Shown: one piece after another, positions 26,067 through 35,302 of the stretch
Numbering within the stretch: the stretch's first letter is position 1
Layout of the letters: each line of letters opens with the position of its first letter
Source: Desulfobotulus mexicanus
GTDB lineage: Bacteria; Desulfobacterota; Desulfobacteria; Desulfobacterales; ASO4-4
Length of the DNA: 64,000 nucleotides
NCBI RefSeq assembly: GCF_006175995.1
Contig: NZ_VDMB01000018.1
Span: 1 to 64,000, forward strand
Direction: 5' to 3'
Notes under the pieces: model-generated
Databases searched by the model: none
The model's input: the letters and a program-made list of their open reading frames with translations, nothing else
Told to the model about the DNA's origin: nothing
Program-made: the position numbers and the translations under genes

Positions 26067-27352
26067 GCGCATTCTCCTTTCTGCCCCATCCGGGCTTCGA
26101 GAATGAGCAGATCCCCGAGGCTCCCGCCTCCGGGAAGAAGCAGGGTGGGAGAAAAGCCTTTTTGGGAGAGAAGGGGCAGAAGGGAGGCTTCTTCTGTTTT
26201 TGCAAGGTCAAGATACATTTCGCATAAATTTATTCCTTCTTCCTGAAACCAGCACAGATGGGCCTCAAGGTTGGCTTCCATGTCTTCTCCTGCCAAAAGA
26301 GGGCGCATGCGGCATTTTTTTTCTTTTCTGTTGAGGGAGCTTGAAAAGACGCCGGGGCCTTTGGCTTCACAAAGGTTAGATTCTATGAGGATTTTTTTTC
26401 TGGGAAGATCCTGTCGGGTGACGGCGGTGTCAATGAAGGCGGCGATGTCGGCTGTATAATGAAGAAGGCCGCCCGCATCATCGCAAAGGGGAAAATGCCA
26501 GGCTGCCTTTTTGTCGGATCGGGCATGGCCTCCTGCGGGGATGTAAAATTTTTCGGGAAAGCAGTCTTCGTCAAAAATCCTTGTCAGCACGCCGGAAAAG
26601 GGTTTGCGTCCCACCCGCTCCAGGCAGTGGCAGGCCAGATCCTCAGCCATGCGGAGTCTGTCTTTGTCCGTGAACACAAAGGGACCATAGCCCCGGAGGA
26701 GTCGTCCTTCTTCGGGAATGCAGAAGGCGGCCCCTGCCACTTCACCGGATTCCGTTTCCGCCAGAGCACCGAAAAGCTTGCCCTCTGCCGTAAGGGCGGC
26801 AAGCCTTGCCGGATGAAAGGTTTTTGTATCAGGGCTGATGCCTTTGATGTGGTGAAAAAGCCGCTGCCCGCAGGCCGCCATGGTTTCCGGTGTGGGCCGG
26901 ATGAGGCGGTAGAAGCGGTGGGTTGCAAGGGGAGGCGGAAGGGGAACGGGCTGGTCAAAGACTTTTTCCACGGAAAAGGTCAGGTGCAGGCGGCGGCTCT
27001 GGTCTTTTTCTAAAGAGAAAAAGTCCACCCAACGGCTGGCCAGCGCCAGACCCAGACCGGAGGCATCTTTTTCAAGATCCGGTCGCCAGGCGAGGTTGAA
27101 GGCGGAAAGGTCCATTTCCACAGGAGGGCAGGTCAGTGTCAGGGTGATGCGGTCGGCCCTTTCCTGCACCTGTATGGAAAGGGGTGTGTTTTCCGGCAGG
27201 GCCGTTGTCACTTCTTCGGCGGCCAGCTGAATTTTGTGGCATACGGCGGGCATGAGCATAAGATCTGAACATCGTTGCTCAATAAAGGCCATCAGCTCAG
27301 GGAGGGCCAGGGTGCCTGTATTAATGTGAAGCAGGGGCAGGGTTTTGTTCAT
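26063..27352 (-). CDS. HATPase (RsbW-like) domain fused to a GNAT-like domain
   Basis: 429 residues. The first ~130 resemble the serine-kinase/anti-sigma branch of the HATPase_c fold: a helix with CHKIQLAAEEVTTAL (N-box-like E), a degenerate nucleotide region, and DASGLGLALASRWVDFFS (G-box-like). The remaining ~290 residues look like a GNAT domain: GALAETESGEVAGAAFCIPEEG as core strands, then GVLTRIFDEDC. The C-terminal motif (MYLDLAKTEEASLLPLLSQK, GFSPTLLLPGG) resembles the end of the protein at 15,603-16,589. GGGAG precedes ATG 27352. Likely a regulatory or acyl-transfer protein working with the coupled aminotransferase; the function is unknown. Confidence 0.6.
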   Translation of the reverse strand: MNKTLPLLHINTGTLALPELMAFIEQRCSDLMLMPAVCHKIQLAAEEVTTALPENTPLSIQVQERADRITLTLTCPPVEMDLSAFNLAWRPDLEKDASGLGLALASRWVDFFSLEKDQSRRLHLTFSVEKVFDQPVPLPPPLATHRFYRLIRPTPETMAACGQRLFHHIKGISPDTKTFHPARLAALTAEGKLFGALAETESGEVAGAAFCIPEEGRLLRGYGPFVFTDKDRLRMAEDLACHCLERVGRKPFSGVLTRIFDEDCFPEKFYIPAGGHARSDKKAAWHFPLCDDAGGLLHYTADIAAFIDTAVTRQDLPRKKILIESNLCEAKGPGVFSSSLNRKEKKCRMRPLLAGEDMEANLEAHLCWFQEEGINLCEMYLDLAKTEEASLLPLLSQKGFSPTLLLPGGGSLGDLLILEARMGQKGECA

Positions 27353-27614
27353 GGAGACTCCCGAGAATGCCTGTGTTCAGTCAATACAGCGGTACTTTGA
27401 CAGGAGATGTTTTTGTGAGAAGTTTTTTTGTAATGAAAACTGATTTTATGTATCTTAAAAAAGAGGATGCTTCAAGGGAACTGTTTCGCAGCACCTGTTT
27501 CCCCCTTATCTGCTGGCACCATGGATGCTGGCAAGCACCCGACCAGCAGACTGTGGCTGAGTCAGGGGAGCAATCAGCATCAATCCCTTCAGGACATGAA
27601 AACGGAGATGGAAA

Positions 27615-28145
27615 ATGGATCATATTATTGAGGAAGTAAAGGATCTGTATCAGATTGTTGCCCTGAAACCCTTCAGGAAAACTCCCGGAGTCACCTTTGA
27701 TATTCTGCCCAATTCCGCCATGCCGGATATCCATTCCATGGACAGGGTTATGCACAGGGGAGGTGCCGTATCTCCGGGGCCCATAGGGGATGTGGAAAGG
27801 CCCTGGTACATGCACCCTCATCAGGCGGACAATCTCATGGTGTTTTATGGAGAAAGAACCGTGGATATCTATTCCGTGGCCCACGGAAAGGTGGAAACCT
27901 TTGTGGTGACTCCGGACAGAATTGAAAAAAACGGAGAAGTGATCCATAAAGGGGGAGGGATGCTGGTCTGGCCTGTGAATGTTTTCCACAGAATCCGCAG
28001 CGGAGAAGAGGGGTCCGCATCCCTGAACCTTGCCGTACATTATGAAGGCTTTGATGTTCGTAGCAATTTCAATATCTATGATTTGAATACCCAGACAGGG
28101 GAATATCGTGTGATCCGGGAAGGGTTTAAGGATCAGAGTGTCTGA
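27615..28145 (+). CDS. Cupin-like (RmlC-fold) protein
   Basis: 176 residues. The centre has a cupin-type metal motif, MHPHQADNLMVFYGERTVDIYS, followed by GGGMLVWPVNVFHRIRSGEEG, in the order expected for cupin motifs 1 and 2. There is no signal peptide. Substrate unknown; it could be a sugar epimerase-like or sensor-type cupin. GGAGATGG precedes ATG 27615. It is transcribed divergently from the HATPase-GNAT gene, with about 260 bases between them for promoters. Confidence 0.6.
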   Translation: MDHIIEEVKDLYQIVALKPFRKTPGVTFDILPNSAMPDIHSMDRVMHRGGAVSPGPIGDVERPWYMHPHQADNLMVFYGERTVDIYSVAHGKVETFVVTPDRIEKNGEVIHKGGGMLVWPVNVFHRIRSGEEGSASLNLAVHYEGFDVRSNFNIYDLNTQTGEYRVIREGFKDQSV

Positions 28146-28654
28146 TTTTTAAAGTTCAGAGTCAAGCTTCCCCTTTAGGCAGTGATGGAGGACTGCTACC
28201 ACATCTGCTGTAAAGGGGAAGAGGCTCTGGTTTGAGGATTTTTTTCTCCAGACCTTTATCCTGTATACGGAAAAAAAATTCCTTAAGTCCCAATAAGGAA
28301 AAGGCAATGGTTGCAATATGTCATTTCTGTATTTTCAAGCCGGGATGCATGTTCTGAAAATGCAGAATGTAAAGTCCCATGGATTTTTTAGATTTACAAT
28401 TTAAGGCAGGTTGTATAATGTTTAGTAATAGTTGCCTCCAATAAGTCCCGCCATTTTATTTTTTAAAAAAAGCATTTCTTTGTTTCAAGGTGCATTCAAT
28501 CCCGGAAGTAGCCGTATTTTTTTCTGTAAATCATGGTTTTACTTTTTTCTGCAGACTGGAAAACCCTCCTTCTTTTTTGCGTCAGATTCTGAGTCCATAA
28601 ATCGGATTTATCTGGCGCATATCTGCCCTGCCACCCCAAATGAAAGGACTTGCC
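28146..28654. other. Intergenic with an imperfect hairpin after the cupin gene
   Basis: About 500 AT-rich bases. CTTCCCCTTTA (28,167 onward) pairs with TAAAGGGGAAG (to 28,221), a possible weak terminator for the cupin gene; a T run follows about 16 bases later. The rest contains no supportable gene and presumably holds the promoter of the solute-binding protein. Confidence 0.5.
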
Positions 28655-29440
28655 ATGCAGACACTCCGTTTTATCACAGTATTTTTTCTTCTTATCTCCA
28701 CAGCGGCATGGGCTAAAACCCCTGTCACTGTCTATGGGGATCACAACTATCCTCCCTATGCCTATCTTGAGGGCAAGGAGGCAAAGGGCATCTACACTGA
28801 AATCCTCAAAAAAGCCTTTTCCAGGATGCCCGATTATGCCGTCAGTATTGAACTGGTACCCTGGGCAAGGGGGCTGAACTTTATTGAAACCGGAGAGGGT
28901 CTTGCCATTTTTCCCCCCTATCACCATCCCACAAACAGACCCTGGATGAAGCCCTATTCTGTACCCATTCTTGATGAAAGCGTAGTAGTCTTCTGCACCG
29001 AAGACAGTCTGCCCAAATCCGGAAACCGCTGGCCCGAAGATTATTATGGCCTGACCATTGGTCTGAACCTTGGCTTCAAGCTGGGGGGAGACAAGTTCTG
29101 GAAGGCCGTGGAGGAAAGAAAAATCCGGGTTGAAGAGGCCACTGGCAGCCGTCCCAATATCCTGAAGCTTGGTGCAAACCGAATTGACTGCTACATGAAC
29201 GACCGCCTTTCCGTGCTCTTTGAGCTGGACAGGCTGAAAAAAAGCGGTGAATACAAGGGGAAAGATTTTGTAGAAGGTGCCCTTGTTGCTTCCGAACAGG
29301 GTTACCTCGGCTTCACGGACACGGATAAGGGAAAATTTCCCTTCAAAGATGATTTTGTGAAAAAGTTCAATGCTGAAATCTTAAAAATGCAGGCTTCCGG
29401 AGAACTTCAGAAGATAATTGACAGCCATATCAGCAGGTAA
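28655..29440 (+). CDS. Periplasmic solute-binding protein, family 3 (amino-acid type)
   Basis: 261 residues with a signal peptide (MQTLRFITVFFLLISTAAWA/K). The mature protein has the SBP_bac_3 pattern: VTVYGDHNYPPYAYLEG, GIYTEILKKAF, VPWARGLNFIETG, ESVVVFC, LTIGLNLGF, and a C-terminal YLGFTDTD ... EILKMQASGELQKIIDSHI. It binds a small polar ligand in the periplasm. ATG 28655 is used because AAAGGA lies 6 bases upstream; an ATG 15 bases earlier has no binding site. No ABC permease or ATPase gene is near. Such orphan binding proteins in Desulfobacterota often serve signalling proteins, and two signalling genes follow on the opposite strand. Confidence 0.8.
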   Translation: MQTLRFITVFFLLISTAAWAKTPVTVYGDHNYPPYAYLEGKEAKGIYTEILKKAFSRMPDYAVSIELVPWARGLNFIETGEGLAIFPPYHHPTNRPWMKPYSVPILDESVVVFCTEDSLPKSGNRWPEDYYGLTIGLNLGFKLGGDKFWKAVEERKIRVEEATGSRPNILKLGANRIDCYMNDRLSVLFELDRLKKSGEYKGKDFVEGALVASEQGYLGFTDTDKGKFPFKDDFVKKFNAEILKMQASGELQKIIDSHISR

Positions 29441-29462
29441 AAGCACGATTAGCTTATCCTGC

Positions 29463-29503
29463 GGGGGAATGAGTCTTTGGTATGCCCCTCCGTTCATTCC
29501 CCC
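29463..29503. terminator. Hairpin between convergent genes
   Basis: GGGGGAATGA (29,463-29,472) pairs exactly with TCATTCCCCC (29,494-29,503), a 10-bp stem after the stop at 29440 and before the convergent signalling gene. The U-tract is poor (CTCTTAT on the plus strand), so termination strength is uncertain. Confidence 0.55.
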
Positions 29504-29658
29504 CTCTTATGGCCTTTAATAACAGTGGGCATCCTTTGCGGGTGGACCCGGGCAGGCGTAAAATCTGCTTATGCAATTTCCCTGATTTAAGTTTCGCATG
29601 GCTTAAAGATCGTGCTGGTCATAAAATCCAATTGCTTTGAGTGTTTATAAAAAAAGAA

Positions 29659-31839
29659 TCAGCCGGAATACTGCGTGGGTTCTGCCTGTAAAACCGTTGT
29701 ACAGAGGCAGTCAGAAGATTTTGCCGGATTAGAGAAAAAATTATCTCCAGCCTGCGGCTTTGAAAAAAGGTATCCCTGCCCCAGGGGGCAGCCAAAGCCC
29801 TTCAAAACATCCAGCTGTTTTTGGGTTTCAATGCCTTCGGCCACCACGGAAAAGCCCATACGGGATGAAAGTTCCATAACGCTGCGGACAATCTCCATGC
29901 ATTCGGGCCTGTCCGGAAGCCCTGCCACAAAACTTCTGTCTATCTTGATCTGGTTCAGGGTGAATTTCCTCAGACAGGCCAGATTGGCATAACCTGTGCC
30001 AAAGTCATCAATGGCAATGCCAATGCCCATATCCCGAAGACGGTTCAGGCTGTTCGTTGCCGTTTCTGATTGGGAAAACAGAAGACTTTCCGTGATTTCA
30101 ATGTGAAGCCTTGCAGCTTCAAAGCCGCTTTCCTTAAGGCTCTCTGCCACCATGTCCGCAAAGCCTATTTCCTCAAACTGGCGTGCCGAGACATTGACGG
30201 CAAGGTAGGGTTGATTTTCCATGCAGGGCCATGCCGCGGCTGTGTTCAGGGCCTTTTCCAGTACCTGCTGGCCCAGGGGAACGATCAGTCCGGTTTCTTC
30301 GGCAAGGGGAATGAAGTCTGCGGGGGAAACCATGGAACCATCGGCCTGCTGCCAGCGGACAAGGGCCTCAAAACCTGCGGTTTTACCGGTTTCAAGGTCA
30401 ACTATGGGCTGAAACCACACGGGAAAGGCTTTTTGGCTGAGGGCTTCCCTCAGTGCCGCCTCCATTTCCATTGCATCCACGGCTTTGTGGTGAAAATCCT
30501 TGTGAAAAATTTCAAAACGCCCCTTGCCGCAGGCCTTGGCCCTGTACATGGCAAGGTCTGCATCCCGCATCACGGATTCCGATGTTTCGTAGCTGTTCAG
30601 GGGATATACCATGCCGACACTGGCACCGATGTGAACGGTTTTTCCATCCACGTCAAAGGCGCTGGCAGCGGTATCCAGTATGCGTCGGCTGATTTCCTCC
30701 ACATCCTGTAAGGTGCTGACGGATGTGACGAGCAGGGCGAATTCATCACCGCCCATGCGGGCCACCAGATCCCATGGACGAATATTCTCCCTGAAACGTC
30801 TGGCCACCTCGCAGAGAAGGCGATCCCCTGCGGAATGCCCCAGCGTATCGTTGACGGCCTTGAAGCGATCCAGATCCACAAAAAGAATGGCACTCCGGTT
30901 TTTCTGCTCCTGATTCTGAAGAAGGCTGTCAAGGTGCCGGGCAAAAAGCCTGCGGTTGGCAAGATTCGTCAGGGCATCATGGGACGCCTGATGGCGAAGG
31001 TCTTCTTCCAGACGTTTTCTCCGGGATATGTCTTCCAGCACAAGGAAGATGTCCCGGTTTTCAGGGGATGTATGTACAGGATAACCCACCATGGCCACGG
31101 GAACGGGGTGGCCATTGGCGTGGCGGGTACGGATTTCACAGTGGACGGTCTCTCCTGTGCTGATGCGGGAAAGAAACTCTTTGTGCTCTTCGGGTTTTTC
31201 CGTTTCAAGGCAGGAGATGGGTTTTCCCGTAAGGCTTTCTGCGGCATAGCCGAGAATGCGCTCCACACCGGGATTGGCCTCCATGACTTCCCCTTCATTG
31301 TTCACAAGAAAAATGGCCTGGGGAGCATGGGCGAAAAGCTGGCGAAAATAGCTTTCCTGACGGATGCGGTTTCTGTTTTCCTCGTGAAGGGCCAGAGCCA
31401 TGGTTTCACAGCGGGTTTTGTGCCGGGAGATGATGTGATCCTGATAGCGTTTCAATGCCACATGGTTGTCCACCCGTCTGCGGGTGATGGCCGGGGCAAT
31501 GGGCTTGCGGATATAATCCACGGCTCCGATGGAAAGCCCTTCGGCTTCATCGCTCTCATCGGTTTTTGCAGTTACAAAGATTACGGGTATGTGCCGGGTA
31601 TCTTCATTCTTTTTAAGTTCCCTGCACACGGTGAAGCCATCCATTCCGGGCATCATTACATCAAGGAGAATGAGATCGGGTTTGAAAGGTGCGCTGTGGA
31701 TCAGTTCAAGGGCCTGATTACCGCTGGTGGCAACCTGTATGGCGTAGCTGTCCATGAGCAGATTGCCCAGAATATCGATGTTGGCAGGTGTGTCGTCCAC
31801 GATGAGAAGACGGGCCTGCTCCATGGGTTCGGATGTCAT
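29659..31839 (-). CDS. Response regulator with PAS, GGDEF and EAL domains (c-di-GMP turnover)
   Basis: 726 residues. REC domain 1-125 (LLIVDD, phospho-acceptor Asp in LILLDVMMPGMDG, KPI). PAS domain ~165-280 (FAHAPQAIFLVNNEGEVMEANPGVERILGY). GGDEF domain ~290-455 with an intact active site (RMGGDEFALL). EAL domain ~465-710 with GFEALVRW, NVSARQF, IEITESLL, DDFGTGYANL and VVAEGIET, so cyclase and phosphodiesterase motifs both look intact. It should make or break cyclic di-GMP in response to phosphorylation. Its ATG overlaps the kinase stop by 4 bases, so the hybrid kinase is its likely phospho-donor through the Hpt domain. Confidence 0.92.
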   Translation of the reverse strand: MTSEPMEQARLLIVDDTPANIDILGNLLMDSYAIQVATSGNQALELIHSAPFKPDLILLDVMMPGMDGFTVCRELKKNEDTRHIPVIFVTAKTDESDEAEGLSIGAVDYIRKPIAPAITRRRVDNHVALKRYQDHIISRHKTRCETMALALHEENRNRIRQESYFRQLFAHAPQAIFLVNNEGEVMEANPGVERILGYAAESLTGKPISCLETEKPEEHKEFLSRISTGETVHCEIRTRHANGHPVPVAMVGYPVHTSPENRDIFLVLEDISRRKRLEEDLRHQASHDALTNLANRRLFARHLDSLLQNQEQKNRSAILFVDLDRFKAVNDTLGHSAGDRLLCEVARRFRENIRPWDLVARMGGDEFALLVTSVSTLQDVEEISRRILDTAASAFDVDGKTVHIGASVGMVYPLNSYETSESVMRDADLAMYRAKACGKGRFEIFHKDFHHKAVDAMEMEAALREALSQKAFPVWFQPIVDLETGKTAGFEALVRWQQADGSMVSPADFIPLAEETGLIVPLGQQVLEKALNTAAAWPCMENQPYLAVNVSARQFEEIGFADMVAESLKESGFEAARLHIEITESLLFSQSETATNSLNRLRDMGIGIAIDDFGTGYANLACLRKFTLNQIKIDRSFVAGLPDRPECMEIVRSVMELSSRMGFSVVAEGIETQKQLDVLKGFGCPLGQGYLFSKPQAGDNFFSNPAKSSDCLCTTVLQAEPTQYSG

Positions 31840-34454
31840 GGCTGTACTCCCTGATGGTTTTCCTGAAATGCTGCGCTGAGGCCATTTTGAATCTGTTGCA
31901 GAATGTTTCGGGCATTCTGGAAATCATAGCGTTCCGCCGCATCCATGAGTTTTCTGAAATCTCTGGCCCTGCCGCATCCGGACAGAAGATTTTCCAGCTC
32001 AGCCGTCTTTGCCTTGGCGTTCATGCGGTTGGCTGCAAAGAGATGATCCAGTTCCCCAAGGGCGGAGAGCAGCTCCTGGGATGGTGCCGTGCAGGATTCA
32101 GGTTCCTGATTTTTCTGTTCAGGACTGTTTTTTATAATCACTTCAAGAACCGTTTCCATGGATTGGGTGAGCTGATTTATGGCTTCCTGCACGGGGCCTG
32201 TATCATGAATAATTCGGGTTTCCACTTCCTTTGCAGCCATGGACAGATCATGGGCACCTATATTGGCTGCCGTACCTTTGAGGGTGTGGGCCAGCAGCCG
32301 GGCTTTTTCTCTGTCTCCCCGGTCAAGGCAGCCTGCTATTTCTTCCGGTGTCCGGGACTGGCTGCGTGAGAATTCTTCCAGCACCTTTTCATAGAGCTGA
32401 CGGTTGCCGAGAAAGCGGTGGATTGCCCTATGGCTGTCAAGGGGAGTTCCGTCAGGGTGCGGCTGCCCGAAAGGTGCGGGGTGGATTGCAGATGCATTGT
32501 TGCTGTTATTTTTCTGATACCCGGCCAGCATGGAAAAAAGGGCTTTGGCATTCAGGGGCTTGGTGAGATGGGCATCCATGCCTGCCATTCTGGACAGGGA
32601 TTCTTCCTCCATGCCCGCATCAGCGGTCAGGGCAATGATGGGTATTTCTTTAAACTTCGGTATTCTGCGGATTTTTCTGGTGGTTTCCCGGCCATCCATT
32701 CCCTCCATGCGAACATCCATGAGGATGAGGTCCACATCTTCCTTTTCAAGGAATGTTAGGGCTTCATCGCCACTTGATGCGGTATGCACATGAACACCTG
32801 CGGGAATAAGCAGCTCACGGGCGATCATACGGTTCACGCTGTTATCTTCCACCAGAAGGATACTGAGTCCTGCAAGACTGGCTGTGTCTGTGGTAACGGG
32901 ACATGGCCTTAGCCGGAGATCTGCACCGAAAATTTCCATGATTGTGTCAAAGAGGGTTGAAGGACGCAGGGGCTTGTTTAGAAAGGCCGTGCATCCGGGG
33001 CTGGCCATGGCAATGCCTTCTTCATCGGGGCGGGAGCCCATGAGAATTACCGGCGGCAGCGTTCCATGCGTTTTTGCCAGTTCCCGGCAGAGGGCAAGGC
33101 CGTCCGTATCCCTTAAACTGATATCAAGGAGAATGAGGTCCGGATGGGGTTTTTCTTTCAGCGTATCCAGAAGCTTTTGGCCTGTTTCTGCATGGTGAAA
33201 TGAAAAGCCGAAATCCTTCAGGTAGCGCCCCAGTACCCTTGCCGTTACCGGGTGATCTTCTGCCACAAGGCAGTGCAGGCGCTGGAGCCGTTCCGGCAGG
33301 GGCGGCCTTGTCCGGGCTATTGGCTGGGCAGGCAGGGTCAGGGAGAAGGAAAAGGTGCTGCCGAAGCCTTCTTTGCTGTCAAGGGTAATCTGTCCGCCCA
33401 TGAGCCTTATGATGCCCCTGCATATGGCAAGCCCCAGACCTGTGCCGCCGTATCTGCGGGTAATGGAGCCGTCAGCCTGGGTGAAGGGCAGAAAGATTTC
33501 CTTTCGATGCTTGAGAGCAATGCCCATGCCCGTATCCTTTACCTCAAAGCTGGTCAGGCCGCTTGCAGGATCAAAAAGAACTTTGAGGCAGATATCACCC
33601 GATTCCGTGAACTTGAGGGCATTGCCCAGAAGATTGATGAGCACCTGACGGATTTTCGGCCCGTCACCTTTGACGCATGCTGGAACGTTCTCTGCTATAT
33701 CGGCAATGAGTTCTATTTCTTTTTTTCCAGCTTCCGCAGCAAAGATGGCGCAGACATCTTCCACCATTTCACCTATGCGGAAGGGTGCCTCGTTCAGGGG
33801 CAGGCGGCCTGCGCTGATGCGGGAAAAATCTAAGGTGGCGTTCATCTGGTCCAGCAGGGCTTTGCTGGCCGTCTGGATAATGCGCAGGTGTTCGGACTGG
33901 GCCGGGGTTACGGAGGAACGCAGAAGGACATCGCACATGCCGGAAATGGCATGGATGGGGGTACGGATTTCGTGGCTCATGGTGGCAAGGAAACCGTCTT
34001 TGGCCCGGCTGGATGCTTCCGCAGCATCCCTTGCTTCTTCAAGCTGGTGATAGGCGGTTTCCAGTGCAAGGGTGCGCTCCTGTACCCGTTCTTCAAGTTC
34101 ATTTTCCCGGATACGGATTTTGCGGGCCATCCAGTTCATGTGGCGCATGAGGGTGATGAATTCGTTTTCATCATCTTTTTGGGGCGGCAGAGAAAAGTGC
34201 GGATTTTTTTCATCCTGAAGTGTGCGGCAGAAAACCATGATACGGCTGAGGGGAGTGCTGACCATCCATTTGATACCCGGCGCTTCCGGGCTGAAAAAAA
34301 TGATGAAAAAGGCTGAAATCAGGGCAATGCCCAGTACATCCTGAAAGAGACTTTCCTCAAGCAGGCCGTTGCGGCTGGCAGTGATGCCCATGATGAGAAG
34401 TGGCAGAAGGATGTGGATGGCTGTAATCAGTCTGAACTGGCTGGCAAGTCGCAT
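31836..34454 (-). CDS. Hybrid sensor histidine kinase (HisKA-HATPase-REC-REC-Hpt)
   Basis: 872 residues. Two N-terminal membrane segments (LITAIHILLPLLIMGITA; LGIALISAFFIIFFS) with almost no periplasmic loop, a coiled-coil, then HisKA (FLATMSHEIRTPIHA, phospho-His). HATPase follows with NLLGNALKFTESG, DTGMGI and YGGTGLGLAI. First REC: VAEDHPVTARV, LLDISLRDTDG. Second REC: LVEDNSVNRM, LMDVRMEGMDG. C-terminal Hpt domain: LLAHTLKGTAANIG. Without a sizeable sensor domain it probably senses membrane or cytoplasmic signals, or depends on a partner. It is translationally coupled to the REC-PAS-GGDEF-EAL protein. The binding site before ATG 34454 is weak. Confidence 0.92.
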   Translation of the reverse strand: MRLASQFRLITAIHILLPLLIMGITASRNGLLEESLFQDVLGIALISAFFIIFFSPEAPGIKWMVSTPLSRIMVFCRTLQDEKNPHFSLPPQKDDENEFITLMRHMNWMARKIRIRENELEERVQERTLALETAYHQLEEARDAAEASSRAKDGFLATMSHEIRTPIHAISGMCDVLLRSSVTPAQSEHLRIIQTASKALLDQMNATLDFSRISAGRLPLNEAPFRIGEMVEDVCAIFAAEAGKKEIELIADIAENVPACVKGDGPKIRQVLINLLGNALKFTESGDICLKVLFDPASGLTSFEVKDTGMGIALKHRKEIFLPFTQADGSITRRYGGTGLGLAICRGIIRLMGGQITLDSKEGFGSTFSFSLTLPAQPIARTRPPLPERLQRLHCLVAEDHPVTARVLGRYLKDFGFSFHHAETGQKLLDTLKEKPHPDLILLDISLRDTDGLALCRELAKTHGTLPPVILMGSRPDEEGIAMASPGCTAFLNKPLRPSTLFDTIMEIFGADLRLRPCPVTTDTASLAGLSILLVEDNSVNRMIARELLIPAGVHVHTASSGDEALTFLEKEDVDLILMDVRMEGMDGRETTRKIRRIPKFKEIPIIALTADAGMEEESLSRMAGMDAHLTKPLNAKALFSMLAGYQKNNSNNASAIHPAPFGQPHPDGTPLDSHRAIHRFLGNRQLYEKVLEEFSRSQSRTPEEIAGCLDRGDREKARLLAHTLKGTAANIGAHDLSMAAKEVETRIIHDTGPVQEAINQLTQSMETVLEVIIKNSPEQKNQEPESCTAPSQELLSALGELDHLFAANRMNAKAKTAELENLLSGCGRARDFRKLMDAAERYDFQNARNILQQIQNGLSAAFQENHQGVQP

Positions 34455-34579
34455 GGGATTCCGTTACTTTAAAAGTTAAGTTGTGGAATCTCTTTTAGGC
34501 GTGGCTAAAAAACTTGTCAAGAACTATTTGGCTTTTTTGATCTCCTTCCCTTTTATCCGTGGAGGCTGCTGCTACAAAA

Positions 34580-34668
34580 CAGGGCAAGAAGCTCCCGAAT
34601 AAGATTGCGTCACGGGCAAATAGCCTGGGGCCTGTGCATCTGCCTTGCAGGTATGGTACCTGGAAAAC
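34580..34668 (+). repeat. Dispersed intergenic repeat, copy C
   Basis: CAGGGCAAGAAGCTC, then GAATAAGATTGCGTCACGGG, CAAATAGCCTGGGG, CTGTGCATCTGCC and GGTATGGTACC. Shares two exact blocks with copy B (10,636-10,680) and the second block with copy A (5,831-5,850). It lies between the kinase gene and the lipoprotein gene. Confidence 0.7.
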
Positions 34669-34721
34669 AGTGGCTGGGATTGGGTGAGCATCAGATAGAG
34701 TGTAAGAACCGGCTGGAGGGC

Positions 34722-35180
34722 TTATTCTCCGTGGAAGGTTCTGGGGAAAATACTTTGTCTCTGGCTGTCGAGTTCTTCCTGTGTGGGGGCGGTACCTTCC
34801 CTGTAGACTACTTCAAAATCCGTAATGGTGATGCTCCTCACCGGCGTTGTGAGAATGTTGTCGGCAACCCGCTTGGCTATTTTTCTCATGCGCTTTCCTT
34901 TGTCATCCATCTGCCTGCTGGTATAGGGTCGGATAATGAGATCCATGGCGTAGCGCATTCTCTCCCTTTGTCTGTGGGATTCCAGAACGCCTTCCTGATC
35001 GGAAAAGCCAAGGGTTATTTCTGCTCTTACATAGCTGCCGTCTTCTACTGCTCCCATGTAAGAAAAGCTGTATTTGTAGGGTGCCTCCCCTATGAGAAAA
35101 GCCAGTTTATCACAGCCTGATAAAAGGAAAAAAAAGAGGATCATCCAGAGGAGTTTATTGTTTATTAAAGGACGGAACAT
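34722..35180 (-). CDS. Lipoprotein, distantly FliL-like
   Basis: 152 residues. The N-terminus has a hydrophobic stretch (LLWMILFFFLLSGC) ending in a lipobox LSGC, so it is lipid-anchored. The mature part (SYVRAEITLGFSD, then a long helix RERMRYAMDLIIRPYTSRQM, then RVADNILTTPVRSITITDFEVV) has the order of elements seen in FliL/SPFH-like flagellar proteins: strand, long helix, strand ending in TDF. The resemblance is weak and no flagellar genes are near, so treat it as a hypothesis. CTGGAGG precedes ATG 35180. The gene lies just after the large dehydrogenase on the same strand. Confidence 0.55.
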   Translation of the reverse strand: MFRPLINNKLLWMILFFFLLSGCDKLAFLIGEAPYKYSFSYMGAVEDGSYVRAEITLGFSDQEGVLESHRQRERMRYAMDLIIRPYTSRQMDDKGKRMRKIAKRVADNILTTPVRSITITDFEVVYREGTAPTQEELDSQRQSIFPRTFHGE

Positions 35181-35220
35181 GTTTTCCTCCAGAGGGAAGG
35201 GGGGATATCACCTTGCGTAA

Positions 35221-35248
35221 AGGTCCGGCTCCACCGGGAGCCGGACCT
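35221..35248. terminator. Strong 12-bp hairpin after the dehydrogenase gene
   Basis: AGGTCCGGCTCC (35,221-35,232) is the exact reverse complement of 35,237-35,248, with a 4-base loop. It lies between the stop at 35,303 and the lipoprotein start at 35,180, both minus-strand. The U-tract is short (CCTTTACG), so partial termination is more likely than complete. Confidence 0.6.
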
Positions 35249-35302
35249 CTTCTGATGGATTTTAAAAACATCCCGCCATGACAGCTTCAGATACAGGGGG
35301 TA

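Noticed and set aside
30835-31854. 339-codon plus-strand frame opposite the GGDEF-EAL protein
   Set aside because: Shadow of a well-supported gene; no domain, no start signal.
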